A stretch of DNA of 33,427 bases from JANNRR01 sp031401675 (GCA_031401675.1 JANNRR010000095.1:1-33427); one strand, 5' to 3'; counted from the stretch's first letter, positions 1-8,809 are shown. The notes: a model not told the origin generated them from the letters alone. Numbers and translations are program-made.

Positions 1-79
1 ATCACGGCCAGCAGCTTCTGAAATGGCTGCACCCAAAGGCCTGACAGAAGTTCGCACTCGATCACGCGGCAATAAGGTC

Positions 80-147
80 AGAAACTTCTTGCACTGCGGG
101 CGGCAACCACAGAAGAAACTTCTTGCACTGCGGGCGGCAACTACAGA
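80..147. repeat. 34-bp tandem duplication
   Basis: Two back-to-back 34-bp units (80-113 and 114-147) differ at a single base (caaccac versus caactac). The second unit runs into the 3' end of the transposase remnant on the minus strand and supplies its present stop codon at 141-143. This looks like a small duplication or slippage event at the breakpoint of the decayed insertion sequence. No function is inferred. Confidence 0.85.
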
Positions 148-245
148 AGCGACCAGTCGGCCATCGCTTCGGGCAGTTCGATGCAGCGAAGGAAGGTGGC
201 CAGGTTGTAGGCTAGCGCGTGCAGTTGCCAATGTCGTTCCCGTTC
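141..245 (-). pseudogene. IS1380-type transposase, C-terminal remnant
   Basis: Read on the minus strand, the last ~30 residues before the stop at 141 contain QLHALAYNLATFLR followed by LPEAMADWSL. This is recognisable as the block near the C-terminus of IS1380-family DDE transposases (typically RLQLHALAYNL...FLR...DWSLTSL). The normal continuation after WSL is missing and the frame ends at once in the tandem duplication. Upstream of the block (towards 545) the open frame no longer resembles a transposase, so the rest of the catalytic domain has been lost or replaced. I see no terminal inverted repeats or target duplication. The remnant marks a past insertion next to the start of the window. 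The family call rests on one short but characteristic block. Confidence 0.7.
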
Positions 246-770
246 TTTCTGCTCGAAAGATTGCCACGCGCAACCAGGGCGCTGCGAGAGGAAATCCGGG
301 AATACGGCCGGTCGCACTAAGCGGAACCTTTGTACCGACCCCAGACCGCCAACACCCAGCAAGGCAGCGAGCCAGGGATCGAAGCTGATCGTCCGGATCC
401 CCCTGATCCAACCGATCTTTCCCCAGAGCTCTGAATCTGCCATCTTTTCTGCATGGGAAAGCTCGATGCCATCGGTCGCGGAACATTCCATCACATAGCG
501 CCGCAGAAAGGCGTGTGTGCTGCACAACGAAGTTCTGCCGTTCAACCGCTACCCCGATACGTCAATCCGCGCGATGCTGACCGATCACTGCAGGGAATTC
601 TGCGACACCAGGCACGATTACCTGGCAATCCGTGCCCTGCGTTGGCTTCCAGATCGGGATTTCCCGAGGGTGCCGTCAGAAGATACCCGGCGGCAGGGAT
701 CGGCACGTTTGCAACACGCGGCTTTCTGATCCGAAAGAAACCTGTCGCTTTTCCGTTTGGCCTGTGGCAA
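246..770. other. no intact gene; decayed sequence
   Basis: This stretch holds several short overlapping open frames on both strands, none with a convincing start, ribosome binding site or recognised domain. The minus-strand frame reaching 545 and the plus-strand frame at 517-729 have protein-like composition but match nothing I recognise. They may be fragments of genes disrupted by the insertion sequence whose remnant lies just to the left. Bases after about 725 are the upstream region of the gene at 805. Confidence 0.5.
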
Positions 771-787
771 TGTTAATAAGATTAACA
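771..787. promoter_or_regulatory. perfect 7-bp palindrome, operator candidate
   Basis: TGTTAATAAGATTAACA has perfect 7-base arms around AAG and is strikingly AT-rich for its GC-rich surroundings. It ends 17 bases before the ATG at 805, next to the ribosome binding site, so a bound repressor would block transcription or early elongation. The regulator is unknown and no regulator gene is adjacent. Confidence 0.45.
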
Positions 788-804
788 CTAGTGAGGTCGC
801 GACG

Positions 805-1947
805 ATGGATCGCCGTTCCTTTACCCTTGGATTGGCCGCCGGCCTTGCCGCGCCGATGCCGGGGTTCGCACAAGTTACCCCCGGATATCAGGGTCCCAAC
901 GTGATTCTCGTCCGCTTTGGCGGCGGCGTTCGACGGGCCGAAACGATAGACGAGGCGGCCACCTGGGCCCCGTACCTGCGCCATGTCCTCGCGCCGCGTG
1001 GCACATTCATTCCCGACCTCAGAATCGACAGGCTCGAAGGGGTGAATACCTCGCACGCCGAAGGCACGCTGAACCTTCTGACCGGGCGATACCTTGCCTA
1101 CCGCGACGCCAGCGAGTTCCTTGCTGACCGGTTGGAGCCAACTGAACCGACGATTTTCGAGTATCTGCGCCGCAGCTTCGACCTCGCCTCGCACGAGGTC
1201 CTGCTGATCAATGGCGAAGACCGCCCACAGGAGGAATTCTTTACATTCGGCGCGGGTGATCACTTCGGCATCGATTTCCGCTCGGAAATGCTGAGCCTGC
1301 ACCGTTACAAGCTGTATCGCACCAAAATGGCGCTGGCCGAGGGCGGGTTGACCGACGATGCCCGGACAAGGATCGAGGGGGAACGCGCAGCGCTTCTGAC
1401 CGCCGATCCGCGCGGCGCAACACCCGAGCCCTCGGCTCAGGTCGAAGCCTTCTGGGCGCGTTGGCGCAGAATGTTCGGTGATGAAGGCTTGCGCAACCCC
1501 CGTGGTGACCGCCTGCTTACCGAATTGTCGGTCCGCGCGATGGCTGAACTGAAACCGCGGTTCATGATGGTGAACTATCAGGATCCCGACTACGTGCACT
1601 GGGGCAACCCGACGCACTACACCCGCGCCATCGCGATCATCGACGAAGGGTTGCAACGGCTGGTCTCCACCGCTGACGCCGATCCGTTCTACCGCGACAA
1701 TACCGTCTTCGTGATCACCCCGGATTGTGGACGTGACGCGAACTCGTTGTCGGACGTGCCGTTCCAGCATCATTTCAATTCCCGCTCCGCCCACGAAACC
1801 TGGGCCGTGATCTTCGGTCCCGGCATCGGGCGCGGCGTGATGGATCGGCCGGTCGATCAATCCGCCATCGCGCCAACCATTGCGGCGGCAATGGGTTTCA
1901 CCCCTGATCGGGCCGAAGGCAGCGCAGTTGAAGGGGTGTTCGGATGA
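805..1947 (+). CDS. Tat-exported alkaline-phosphatase-superfamily (sulfatase/phosphatase-fold) protein
   Basis: This 380-residue protein probably belongs to the alkaline phosphatase/sulfatase metalloenzyme superfamily and acts in the periplasm. I chose the ATG at 805 because GTGAGG sits 8 bases upstream and the protein then opens with a twin-arginine signal, DRRSFTLGLAAGLA, with likely cleavage near residue 22. Visible superfamily-like elements are the first strand NVILVRFGGGVRR (residues 32-44), HAEGTLNLLTGRY (84-96, where the nucleophile loop lies in the family), a DPDYVHWGNP segment near 260 and HHF near 323. The usual metal-binding D-H-G is replaced by D-C-G (307-309), and the first strand lacks the usual metal-binding aspartate, so the metal site may be modified or lost. 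Its stop overlaps the start of the membrane protein at 1944 by four bases (ATGA), implying coupled translation. The substrate is unknown. Confidence 0.65.
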   Translation: MDRRSFTLGLAAGLAAPMPGFAQVTPGYQGPNVILVRFGGGVRRAETIDEAATWAPYLRHVLAPRGTFIPDLRIDRLEGVNTSHAEGTLNLLTGRYLAYRDASEFLADRLEPTEPTIFEYLRRSFDLASHEVLLINGEDRPQEEFFTFGAGDHFGIDFRSEMLSLHRYKLYRTKMALAEGGLTDDARTRIEGERAALLTADPRGATPEPSAQVEAFWARWRRMFGDEGLRNPRGDRLLTELSVRAMAELKPRFMMVNYQDPDYVHWGNPTHYTRAIAIIDEGLQRLVSTADADPFYRDNTVFVITPDCGRDANSLSDVPFQHHFNSRSAHETWAVIFGPGIGRGVMDRPVDQSAIAPTIAAAMGFTPDRAEGSAVEGVFG

Positions 1948-2927
1948 CCGCATTCTCGCCCGTCCGGGGCCATCCGGGCCGCCTGTCGCGTCTCGGTGGA
2001 ACCGCGCTTGACGCTGCGTTCGGCATTGGCCTCACACTTCTGCCGGTCACCTCGCTGATTGCATTGGGGTGGATCACCCGACACATGGGATCAAGAAGCC
2101 GCCATGCGTTCGGCATGGTGGAAGAAGCGCCGGGCTGGATCCTAGGCCCGCACGAACAGGGCAGCTTCGCCCGTGCGTTGGGCGGACTGGGCGCAAACAT
2201 CCGCGCCGGGCTGATGACCCTTTCTGCCCTTTTGGTGTGGACCCTTCCCTTCAGCCTCTTGTGGCTCGGTGCCTGGTGGGCAGGCTGGGAAAACTCCTTC
2301 AACAAGGGTTATGAACAGGCCGCCGTCGGGCCCGCAGTGTTCTTGCTGGGCACCTTGGTGTCTGTTCTGGTCCTGCCTGCCCTTCCGGTCATGCTGGCGC
2401 ACATGGCGTGCGAGAACCGGCTTGCCTCTGCGTTCGAGTTGCGCCGCCTGCGATCCGTTCTCGCTCAGGCAGGTTGGCGGTTGCCGGTGCTTTCGGGGCT
2501 GACGTTCGTTCTTGCATTACCGCTCTTCGCAAGTCACGGCGTGATTGCCCTGGGCCACGAGTTCTTCCCGGGTATTGAAGATCTGAGCCCGGCGCAGGTG
2601 GCGGACCTGCGCGGCCGGATCGATCTGGCGACGGCGGCCTGGGCGTTTCTGTCGCTGTGGTTTCTGCGCAATCTGGCCGCCCGGCTCTATGCGTTTGGTG
2701 CACCGCGCGCTGCCGGACTGCGGCCCGGCCTGTGGGATGGCGCAATTGCCGCCGAGGCAGCCGTGCCCGCCGGTCGTAAGTCCAGGCTGATGGCTTTCGT
2801 CTGGTATGTTCTGGCGGCGGTGTTTTCGCTTGGTATCGGCGCGGAACTACTGATTGCGCAGTTTCTTGACCAGGCTTGGTGGCGCTGGGTCACGCACCCG
2901 TTCTTTGCCCTGCCATGGGCAGGATAG
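1944..2927 (+). CDS. multi-pass membrane protein, unknown function
   Basis: The 327-residue product has about six hydrophobic segments: near residues 24-45, 88-110, 130-152, 180-200, 232-248 and 283-303. An arginine-rich N-terminus suggests a cytoplasmic start. I recognise no catalytic motif. The ATG lies inside the 3' end of the upstream gene (ATGA overlap), so the two proteins are very probably made together. The membrane protein may anchor or serve the exported phosphatase-fold protein. Coding potential is strong: continuous frame, GC-rich third positions and a clean stop at 2927. Confidence 0.7.
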   Translation: MTAFSPVRGHPGRLSRLGGTALDAAFGIGLTLLPVTSLIALGWITRHMGSRSRHAFGMVEEAPGWILGPHEQGSFARALGGLGANIRAGLMTLSALLVWTLPFSLLWLGAWWAGWENSFNKGYEQAAVGPAVFLLGTLVSVLVLPALPVMLAHMACENRLASAFELRRLRSVLAQAGWRLPVLSGLTFVLALPLFASHGVIALGHEFFPGIEDLSPAQVADLRGRIDLATAAWAFLSLWFLRNLAARLYAFGAPRAAGLRPGLWDGAIAAEAAVPAGRKSRLMAFVWYVLAAVFSLGIGAELLIAQFLDQAWWRWVTHPFFALPWAG

Positions 2928-3111
2928 CGATCCACAACCGGACGATTGCTTCCATCAAACGTCACTCAAGGTTGATCCGTACCCGATCAGCTTCAGGCGG
3001 CAAACCCTCCTGACAGCAGGGGGTGCCCAGGCCGGATTTCCCCGGCATGAAGCTCAGGGGGGATTCTGAATGAAGTCGGACAGATGCTCCGACGCGGCAC
3101 CGGTGCGCATT

Positions 3112-3132
3112 GCCCAGCCTGATCGGCTGGGC
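3112..3132. promoter_or_regulatory. hairpin/operator candidate upstream of sugar kinase
   Basis: GCCCAGCC and GGCTGGGC form perfect 8-base arms around a five-base loop, 35 bases before the kinase start. No T-run follows, so it is not a standard terminator. It could be an operator or a leader stem. The rest of 2928-3167 holds no gene that I can support. Confidence 0.35.
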
Positions 3133-3167
3133 TATGGCAACCGTTCGATCCAAGCGAAACCGGTGAG

Positions 3168-4088
3168 GTGACCGTGACACTCCCTGATCCTGTCGTTCTG
3201 ACCGTTGGCAGCCTGCATTATGACATCATGGTAGAGGCCGATCGTCTGCCGCGCCGGGATGAAACGGCGGTCGGGTCGCGCTGGTACCCGAAGTTTGGCG
3301 GCAAGGGCGGCAATCAGGCGGTCTCGGCACGGCGCCACGGTGCCGCGTCGCGTATGGTCAGCGCGGTTGGCGCGGATGAATTCGGCCGGTATCTGCGGGC
3401 CCGGCTGCAGGCCGAAGGCGTCGATCACCGCTTTGTCGCCGACATCGCGAACGCAGGTTCCGGCATCAGCGTGGCAATCCTGGATGCGGCCGGCGATTAC
3501 GCCGCCACCATCGTTTCAGGGGCCAACCTGCACCTGCCGCCCGCAGTGTTGAACCATCCCGAGGTCTGGCAGGACGTGGCGCTGCTGGTCCTGCAGAACG
3601 AAGTGCCGGCAGCGGTCAATCTGGCGGCGTTGCAGCAGGCGCGCCGCCGGGGCATCGCTACCGTACTGAACGCCGCGCCGTTCCGTGACCTGTCGCCGGA
3701 TTTGGCGGCGCTGGTGGATATCCTGGTGGTGAACGCCGTCGAGGCCGAGATGATGACGGCGCGCGTGGTCAGCAATCTGGCCAGTGCCGCCGACGCCGCC
3801 CGCGTACTTTGCCAGCGCTTCGGTACGGTCATCGTCACGGCGGGGTCACAGGGTCTGGCCTGCTGCCGCACCGATGCAGCGCCGTTCACCGTGGCGGCCG
3901 AAAAGGTCGTGGCGGTCAGTTCACATGGTGCGGGTGATGCGTTCGTCGGCGCCCTGGCGGCCCGGCTTTGCCGCAAGGACGACCTGCCAGCCGCTTGCCG
4001 CTTTGCGTCTGTTGCCGCCGCACGGCACGTCGCCGGCAAGCCGGTGCCGCTTGCCGGGGATGTTGCCGCCACCGGGATGACCGGTTGA
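3168..4088 (+). CDS. PfkB/ribokinase-family sugar kinase
   Basis: This is a cytoplasmic ATP-dependent carbohydrate kinase of about 306 residues, the usual length for ribokinase. The N-terminal sugar-binding signature is GGKGGNQA (about residues 44-51), as in true ribokinases. The C-terminal PfkB signature SSHGAGDAFVGALAARL carries the catalytic aspartate in GAGD. The start is ambiguous: GTG at 3168 or GTG at 3174, with GAGGTG just before the latter. The MFS transporter and LacI-type regulator that follow on the same strand suggest uptake and phosphorylation of a pentose, nucleoside or related sugar. The exact substrate cannot be read from sequence. Confidence 0.85.
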   Translation: MTVTLPDPVVLTVGSLHYDIMVEADRLPRRDETAVGSRWYPKFGGKGGNQAVSARRHGAASRMVSAVGADEFGRYLRARLQAEGVDHRFVADIANAGSGISVAILDAAGDYAATIVSGANLHLPPAVLNHPEVWQDVALLVLQNEVPAAVNLAALQQARRRGIATVLNAAPFRDLSPDLAALVDILVVNAVEAEMMTARVVSNLASAADAARVLCQRFGTVIVTAGSQGLACCRTDAAPFTVAAEKVVAVSSHGAGDAFVGALAARLCRKDDLPAACRFASVAAARHVAGKPVPLAGDVAATGMTG

Positions 4089-4325
4089 GGCAAAGCCGGA
4101 CGGCAACAAGGCCTGCCGTGCCGGTCGGATCAGGATCAGGCTGCCCTCGACCCCCCCGGTTTGCCACCGCTGCGATTGCTTTCCCAGAACCGCTTTGACC
4201 GGCGCATTGCAGCGCAGAAGCCTTTCGCTTCGATCCCAGACATGCAACACCGACCTGCGACTTGGGCCCAAAACGGCAGACGAACCGGTCCGTTGGCCCG
4301 GGCTGCACGGCAGGAGACGACGCGA

Positions 4326-5483
4326 ATGACCACCACCCTCGTTTCCGACCCGGAAGCGGCATCGGTCCGGCGTGCCATCCTTGGCGTTTCGGGGGTGTTT
4401 CTGGTCAACGGCACCCTGGTCGGCAGTCTGGCCACGCATTTTGCCGCCCTGAAGGAACGGCTCGACATTGCGCCGCAGGTCTTTTCGCTGATCCTGATAT
4501 CGATGGCCATGGGGTCGATCATCGCAATGGGCCTGTCCAGCCTGCCGGTGCGGCGCTTCGGCAGCGCGCCGGTGCTGACCGTGGTTGCGGTGGCGACACC
4601 CCTGTTGTTCATCCTGCCAATCCTGGCGGGCAGCCCGGCGCTGGCAGCGGTGGCGATCTTTGCCCTGGGTGCCGCCAACGGGCTGATGGACACTTCGATG
4701 AACGTGCAGGCCGCTACGGCCGAGCGGCGGTCGGGCCGGCTGGTGATGACCCGGATTCACGCAATGTACAGCGTTGGCGGCATCGTCGGCGCCATTTCCA
4801 CCGGCTATGCGCTGGACCGGATGTCGGCGCAGTTGCACGCGGCCATCCTGGCCGCCGCTTGCGTGGCGGCGATCGCGGTCTTTGCCCGGATGCTGCTGCC
4901 CGCCGCAGCGGATCGCGGGGTAAGGGGCAGCACGCTGGCCCTGCCGTCCCTGCGACTGCTGCCGGTGGCGGCAATGGCGTTCCTGGTGCTGTTCTGCGGC
5001 GGTGCCCTGCGCGACTGGTCGTCGGTCTATCTGCTGGAAAAGTACCATACCGACTATGCAACGGCATCCTGGGGCTTTGCGGCGTTTTCCGGCGCGACCG
5101 CGATCATGCGGCTGTTCGGGGATGCCATCCGGCATGCCTTTGGCGACCGGCTGGTGCTGATCACCGGCGGACTGGCGGGCGCTGCGGCGCTGGCGGCGGG
5201 ACTGCTGGCCACCACACCCCTTGGCACGATACTCGCGATGAGCGTGCTGGGGATCGCGCATGCCACGCTGACACCACTACTGTTTTCTGTTGCCGGACAG
5301 ATCGACGGCAAGGCGGCAGCGGCGAACATGAGTGCGGTGATGACCATCGGCTTTACCGGCTACATCGCCGGGCCGCCGCTGATCGGCTTTGTCGCGGCGC
5401 AGTCCAGCCTGGGCGTCGGCATGTTCAGCGCGGTGATCGCCTCGGCGCTGGTTGCGGTGGTGGCGTTCGCCCGGCGGAACTGA
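4326..5483 (+). CDS. MFS transporter (fucose-permease/YbjJ-like)
   Basis: The 385-residue protein has about twelve hydrophobic segments typical of the major facilitator superfamily. The ATG at 4326 is supported by AGGAG at 4312-4316. The segment after the second helix, PVRRFGSAP, resembles the cytoplasmic loop of the family. NGLMDTSMNVQAA in the fourth helix region is characteristic of fucose-permease and YbjJ-like members, which move sugars or other small solutes with protons. It follows the sugar kinase by 237 bases. That gap contains a GC-rich imperfect stem near 4099-4125 but no gene. A role in importing the kinase substrate is inferred. Confidence 0.8.
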   Translation: MTTTLVSDPEAASVRRAILGVSGVFLVNGTLVGSLATHFAALKERLDIAPQVFSLILISMAMGSIIAMGLSSLPVRRFGSAPVLTVVAVATPLLFILPILAGSPALAAVAIFALGAANGLMDTSMNVQAATAERRSGRLVMTRIHAMYSVGGIVGAISTGYALDRMSAQLHAAILAAACVAAIAVFARMLLPAAADRGVRGSTLALPSLRLLPVAAMAFLVLFCGGALRDWSSVYLLEKYHTDYATASWGFAAFSGATAIMRLFGDAIRHAFGDRLVLITGGLAGAAALAAGLLATTPLGTILAMSVLGIAHATLTPLLFSVAGQIDGKAAAANMSAVMTIGFTGYIAGPPLIGFVAAQSSLGVGMFSAVIASALVAVVAFARRN

Positions 5484-5589
5484 CCGGACCACTGTCGCAC
5501 GCCAGCCGCTGCGCCCGGCCGGTTCGCCCTTGGACAATCCGGCCTTTGCGGCTAACAAGAAAGCGTTGCCTCAGCACAGGATCCGACCT

Positions 5590-6612
5590 TTGGCCAAACC
5601 CGTCGCGCACGACCTGCACCGCGCCCTGACCCTTCGCGACGTCTCGCAAGCCTCTGGTGTCAGCGAGATGACGGTCAGCCGGGTGTTGCGCAACCGGGGC
5701 GATGTGTCCCAGTCTACCCGGTCCCGTGTGCTGGCGGCGGCCAAGCAGCTGGGCTACGTGCCCAACAAGATCGCCGGGGCGCTGGCCAGCCAGCGGGTCA
5801 ATCTGGTGGCGGTCATCATCCCGTCCCTGTCCAACATGGTATTCCCCGAAGTGCTGACCGGAATCTCCGAAGGGCTGGAGGGCACGGCGCTGCAGCCTGT
5901 CGTCGGCGTCACCAACTATTCGCCGGAACGCGAAGAGGCGGTGCTGTATGAAATGCTGTCCTGGCGGCCGACCGGCGTCATTCTGGCGGGCTTGGAACAT
6001 TCGGACGCGTCGCGCGCCATGCTGATGAATTCCGGCATCCCGATTGTCGAGGTGATGGATGTCGACGGGCCTGCCATCGACTCCGTCGTCGGCATCTCGC
6101 ATATCCGGGCCGGGCGGGAAATGGCGGCGGCGATCCTGACATCGGGTTACCGCCGCATCGGCTTTCTGGGCACGATGATGCCGCACGACCACCGGGCCCG
6201 CAAACGGCTGCAAGGCTTCGAGGCCGGATTGGCCGAGGCCGGGCTGACGCTGGCAGACCGCGAGTTCTATTCCGGCGGCTCGGCCCTTCTGAAAGGCCGC
6301 GAGATGACCGCAGCGATCCTGGGGCGGACGCCGGACCTGGATTTCCTGTATTACTCCAACGACATGATCGGCGCGGGCGGGCTGCTCTATTGCCTTGATG
6401 CGGGGATCGACGTGCCCGGCCGGGTCGGGCTGGCCGGGTTCAACGGCGTTGAATTGCTGGACGGATTGTCGCGCAAGCTGGCCACCATGGATGCCGGGCG
6501 GCTGGAGATTGGCCGCAAGGCCGCGCGGATCATTGCCGCCGGTGCGCCGGGTGGCGAACGGATCGAACTGATGCCGACGCTGGTGCATGGCGACACCATT
6601 CGCCGCGTCTGA
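5590..6612 (+). CDS. LacI-family transcriptional regulator (GntR/gluconate-repressor-like)
   Basis: A 340-residue DNA-binding repressor. The N-terminal helix-turn-helix TLRDVSQASGVSEMTVSRVL (about residues 14-33) is followed by the hinge region GYVPNKIAGALASQR. A periplasmic-binding-protein-like sensor domain begins at VNLVAVIIPSLSN. I chose the TTG at 5590 because AGGA lies 8 bases upstream and it places the HTH at the usual distance from the N-terminus; no ATG fits. The sensor domain resembles gluconate-type regulators of the family. It lies between the kinase/MFS genes and neuB, only 15 bases before neuB, so it could control either group. No LacI half-site was securely located. Confidence 0.85.
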   Translation: MAKPVAHDLHRALTLRDVSQASGVSEMTVSRVLRNRGDVSQSTRSRVLAAAKQLGYVPNKIAGALASQRVNLVAVIIPSLSNMVFPEVLTGISEGLEGTALQPVVGVTNYSPEREEAVLYEMLSWRPTGVILAGLEHSDASRAMLMNSGIPIVEVMDVDGPAIDSVVGISHIRAGREMAAAILTSGYRRIGFLGTMMPHDHRARKRLQGFEAGLAEAGLTLADREFYSGGSALLKGREMTAAILGRTPDLDFLYYSNDMIGAGGLLYCLDAGIDVPGRVGLAGFNGVELLDGLSRKLATMDAGRLEIGRKAARIIAAGAPGGERIELMPTLVHGDTIRRV

Positions 6613-6627
6613 CCCGAAGGACCACCC

Positions 6628-7662
6628 ATGAAGATCGCGCACCGCAGCATTTCCCCGGACCACCCGCCGCTGGTGATCGCCGAAATAGGCATCAATCACG
6701 GCGGCAGCCTGGATGTGGCCCGCGACATGGTCCGCCTGGCCCGCGATGCCGGCTGCGAATGCATCAAGCATCAGACCCATTTCGTCGAGGACGAGATGAC
6801 CGAAGAGGCGAAATCGATCTTTCCGCCGAACGCCGATGTGTCGATCTGGGAGGTGATGCGCCGCTGCGCCTTGCCGCCCGAAGCCGAGATCGAGCTGAAG
6901 CGCTACACCGAAAGCCTGGGGATGATCTACATCTCCACCCCGTTCTCGCGGGCGGCGGCGGATTTCCTGCACAGCATCGACGTGCCGGCCTTCAAGATCG
7001 GCTCGGGCGAGGCCGACAACCTGCCGCTGATCCGCCATATCGCGCGGATGGGCCGCCCGGTGATCCTGTCGACCGGCATGCAGACCATCGACACCATGCG
7101 CGTTGCGGTCGCCATTCTGGATGCGGCGGGGCTTGACTATGCACTGCTGGAATGCACCAACCTGTACCCGTCGCCGCCCGAGATCGTGTCGTTGCAGGGC
7201 GTCACCGATCTGCGCAACGCCTTTCCCAAAGCCGTCGTCGGCTTTTCCGACCATTCGATCGGCCCGGAAATGGCGCTGGCCTCGGTGGCGCTGGGGGCCT
7301 GCATCCTGGAACGGCACTATACCGACAGCCGCTACCGCATCGGCCCCGACATCATCAATTCGATGGATCCGGCAGAGCTGAAGTTCCTGATCGACCGCAG
7401 CCGCGAGATTCACACCGCCCTGCACAATCCCAAGCAGCGCACCGGACCCGAGGAGGCAGTCTACCGCTTTGCCCGCGCCTCTGTGGTGGCCGACCGCGAC
7501 CTGCCCGCGGGCCACGTGATCACCGAAATTGACATCTGGGCGCGGCGCCCGGGATCAGGCGAGATTGCCGGGTATGACTTCGACAAGGTGGTGGGCTTAC
7601 GCACCACCCGGGCCATGGCAAGGAATACGCAGCTGAAATGGGCGGACCTTGCCGATGCGTAG
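6628..7662 (+). CDS. neuB: NeuB-type nonulosonic (sialic) acid synthase
   Basis: The 344-residue enzyme condenses phosphoenolpyruvate with N-acetylmannosamine, or a related 2,4-diacetamido sugar, to form a nine-carbon sialic-acid-like sugar in the cytoplasm. Family marks are EIGINHGG (19-26), KHQTHF (47-52), STPFSRAAADFL, FKIGSGE, STGM, FSDHS and an E-R-H-Y motif. These make up the TIM-barrel catalytic site. A C-terminal SAF (antifreeze-like) domain starts near residue 285 (RASVVADRDLPAGHVIT) and is complete. AAGGA precedes the ATG. It overlaps the methyltransferase gene by eight bases. neuC lies 5 kb downstream, which supports the pathway. No CMP-sugar synthetase is in the window, so the product could be sialic, legionaminic or another nonulosonate. 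Confidence 0.88.
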   Translation: MKIAHRSISPDHPPLVIAEIGINHGGSLDVARDMVRLARDAGCECIKHQTHFVEDEMTEEAKSIFPPNADVSIWEVMRRCALPPEAEIELKRYTESLGMIYISTPFSRAAADFLHSIDVPAFKIGSGEADNLPLIRHIARMGRPVILSTGMQTIDTMRVAVAILDAAGLDYALLECTNLYPSPPEIVSLQGVTDLRNAFPKAVVGFSDHSIGPEMALASVALGACILERHYTDSRYRIGPDIINSMDPAELKFLIDRSREIHTALHNPKQRTGPEEAVYRFARASVVADRDLPAGHVITEIDIWARRPGSGEIAGYDFDKVVGLRTTRAMARNTQLKWADLADA

Positions 7663-8368
7663 CCTGACCGGCTTTCACCGCCACGACATCCTGAAACTGC
7701 TGCCCGGCGGCAACGGCTGCATCGGCATCGAACTTGGCGTAGCAGGCGGCGAGTTTTCGCGTCGGATGGTGGCGTCTGGCCGGTTTGCCACGTTTTTCGG
7801 CGTCGACATGTATGCCGACACCCATGACGTCGGTCAGTACAAGACCGCGCTGCGCCGGGTTGGCCTGCTGGCACCCTACAAGCTGTTGCGGATGAGTTTT
7901 GCCGAAGCTTACGACCTGTTCGACGACGAAAGCATCGATTTCATCTATATCGACGGCTACGCCCATTCCGGGCAGGAGGGCGGCGAGACCATCTGGCACT
8001 GGGCGCGCAAGGTCCGCGTCGGCGGCCTGATCGCGGGCGACGACTATCATTCGGACTGGCCGCTGGTCGTGGAAGCGGTAGACCGCTTTGCCGCCGACAC
8101 CGGGTTCGAGCTGTGCGTGACCACCGAAACCGAACCGGGGGTGAACTATGCCTCGCATCCGTCCTGGGCGATGATCAAGACCAAAAGCGTGACAGGCGAG
8201 CCGCCCGCCGACCTGCTGTCGCGCGGCAAGGCCGAGGCGGCACGCATCGCCCGAAAGCGGATGCAGGGGCACCGGTTGGGCCAGACCCTGTTGCAGATCG
8301 TCGGCCCCGAGCGGTTCGAGAGGTTGCGGCAATGGAACCGGGCGCGCAAACAGCGGCAAAAGGGCTAG
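7655..8368 (+). CDS. class I SAM-dependent methyltransferase with shared basic C-terminal tail
   Basis: The 237-residue protein has a Rossmann-type methyltransferase core. Motif I is GIELGVAGGEFS (24-35), an acidic residue follows in FGVDMYAD, FIYIDGYAHSGQ sits at motif IV, and GGLIAGDDYHSDW comes next. It resembles glycan-modifying class I methyltransferases. The ATG at 7655 overlaps neuB by eight bases; a TTG at 7649 is the alternative. Residues 185-237 are not part of the methyltransferase fold. They form a basic, probably helical tail with AEAARI, RKRM, GHRLGQ and WNRARK that recurs almost unchanged at the end of the RgpF-like protein encoded at 8810. The context points to modification of a surface sugar. 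The tail may target both proteins to one place or partner. Confidence 0.78.
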   Translation: MRSLTGFHRHDILKLLPGGNGCIGIELGVAGGEFSRRMVASGRFATFFGVDMYADTHDVGQYKTALRRVGLLAPYKLLRMSFAEAYDLFDDESIDFIYIDGYAHSGQEGGETIWHWARKVRVGGLIAGDDYHSDWPLVVEAVDRFAADTGFELCVTTETEPGVNYASHPSWAMIKTKSVTGEPPADLLSRGKAEAARIARKRMQGHRLGQTLLQIVGPERFERLRQWNRARKQRQKG

Positions 8369-8481
8369 GCGCGATGACATTTGACGGAAACATGGAAGGG
8401 ATATTCCTACCCTGCCCACGGGATTGGAGCAGTTGTTCTTACTTCGTGTCCGGTGTTGGCCGGAGGTTCTATCCTTATGTT

Positions 8482-8735
8482 TTTCTTGTCGGATTTGATT
8501 TCAATCAAATCAGGCCGCGCCTGCCTGCCTCTTGGCAGGCGCGTAATGTGCGCCAGCCCAGGCAAGCGCGGCCGGATTTCCCGACCACTGCACCCAGCCC
8601 AACCTCCCTTGCCCGACGGCTTGCGCCTTTGGGCAACGGGCCGGGCGTCCGTCCACTGGACGGCCACCTGATCGGCCCGGGATTACACATCGACCGGCGG
8701 GCGAGCGGCGTGGGCAAAGGCGATTCCGTCAAAGT
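8482..8735 (+). repeat. structured intergenic repeat, copy 1 (left arm of a long inverted repeat)
   Basis: This element occurs again in opposite orientation at 16399-16665. Two blocks are identical between copies: 27 bases (8482-8508 against 16639-16665) and 50 bases (8631-8680 against 16453-16502). The remainder is similar with scattered changes and small gaps. Internal stems are an AT-rich palindrome with GATTTGATT arms, a 10-bp-arm hairpin at 8516-8543 (CGCGCCTGCC/GGCAGGCGCG) and CCGTCC-ACT-GGACGG. I find no consistent reading frame between copies, so it is probably non-coding. It fills most of the 441-base gap between 8369 and 8809. Confidence 0.85.
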
Positions 8736-8809
8736 CCACCCTGCGCCAGGCACGATGCGCGGTGCCCCCCCGACTGCCAAAGCCGGCCATGCCGGCGCGA
8801 CATTCTTGA

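Noticed and set aside
676..1953. 425-codon minus-strand frame
   Set aside because: Opposite the phosphatase-fold gene, which has a Tat signal, ribosome site and a coupled downstream gene.
5425..7515. 696-codon open frame on the minus strand
   Set aside because: It lies opposite the LacI-family and neuB genes, which have clear motifs. GC-rich third positions leave the opposite frame without stops; composition (G, R, Q, H rich) is that of a shadow frame.
8407..8667. Small protein encoded in the inverted-repeat element (similar short frames in both copies)
   Set aside because: Parts of the frame are alike, including IEIKSDKK, but a one-base length difference between copies shifts the frame in the first half and there is no good start. 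The conserved hairpins fit a non-coding element better.
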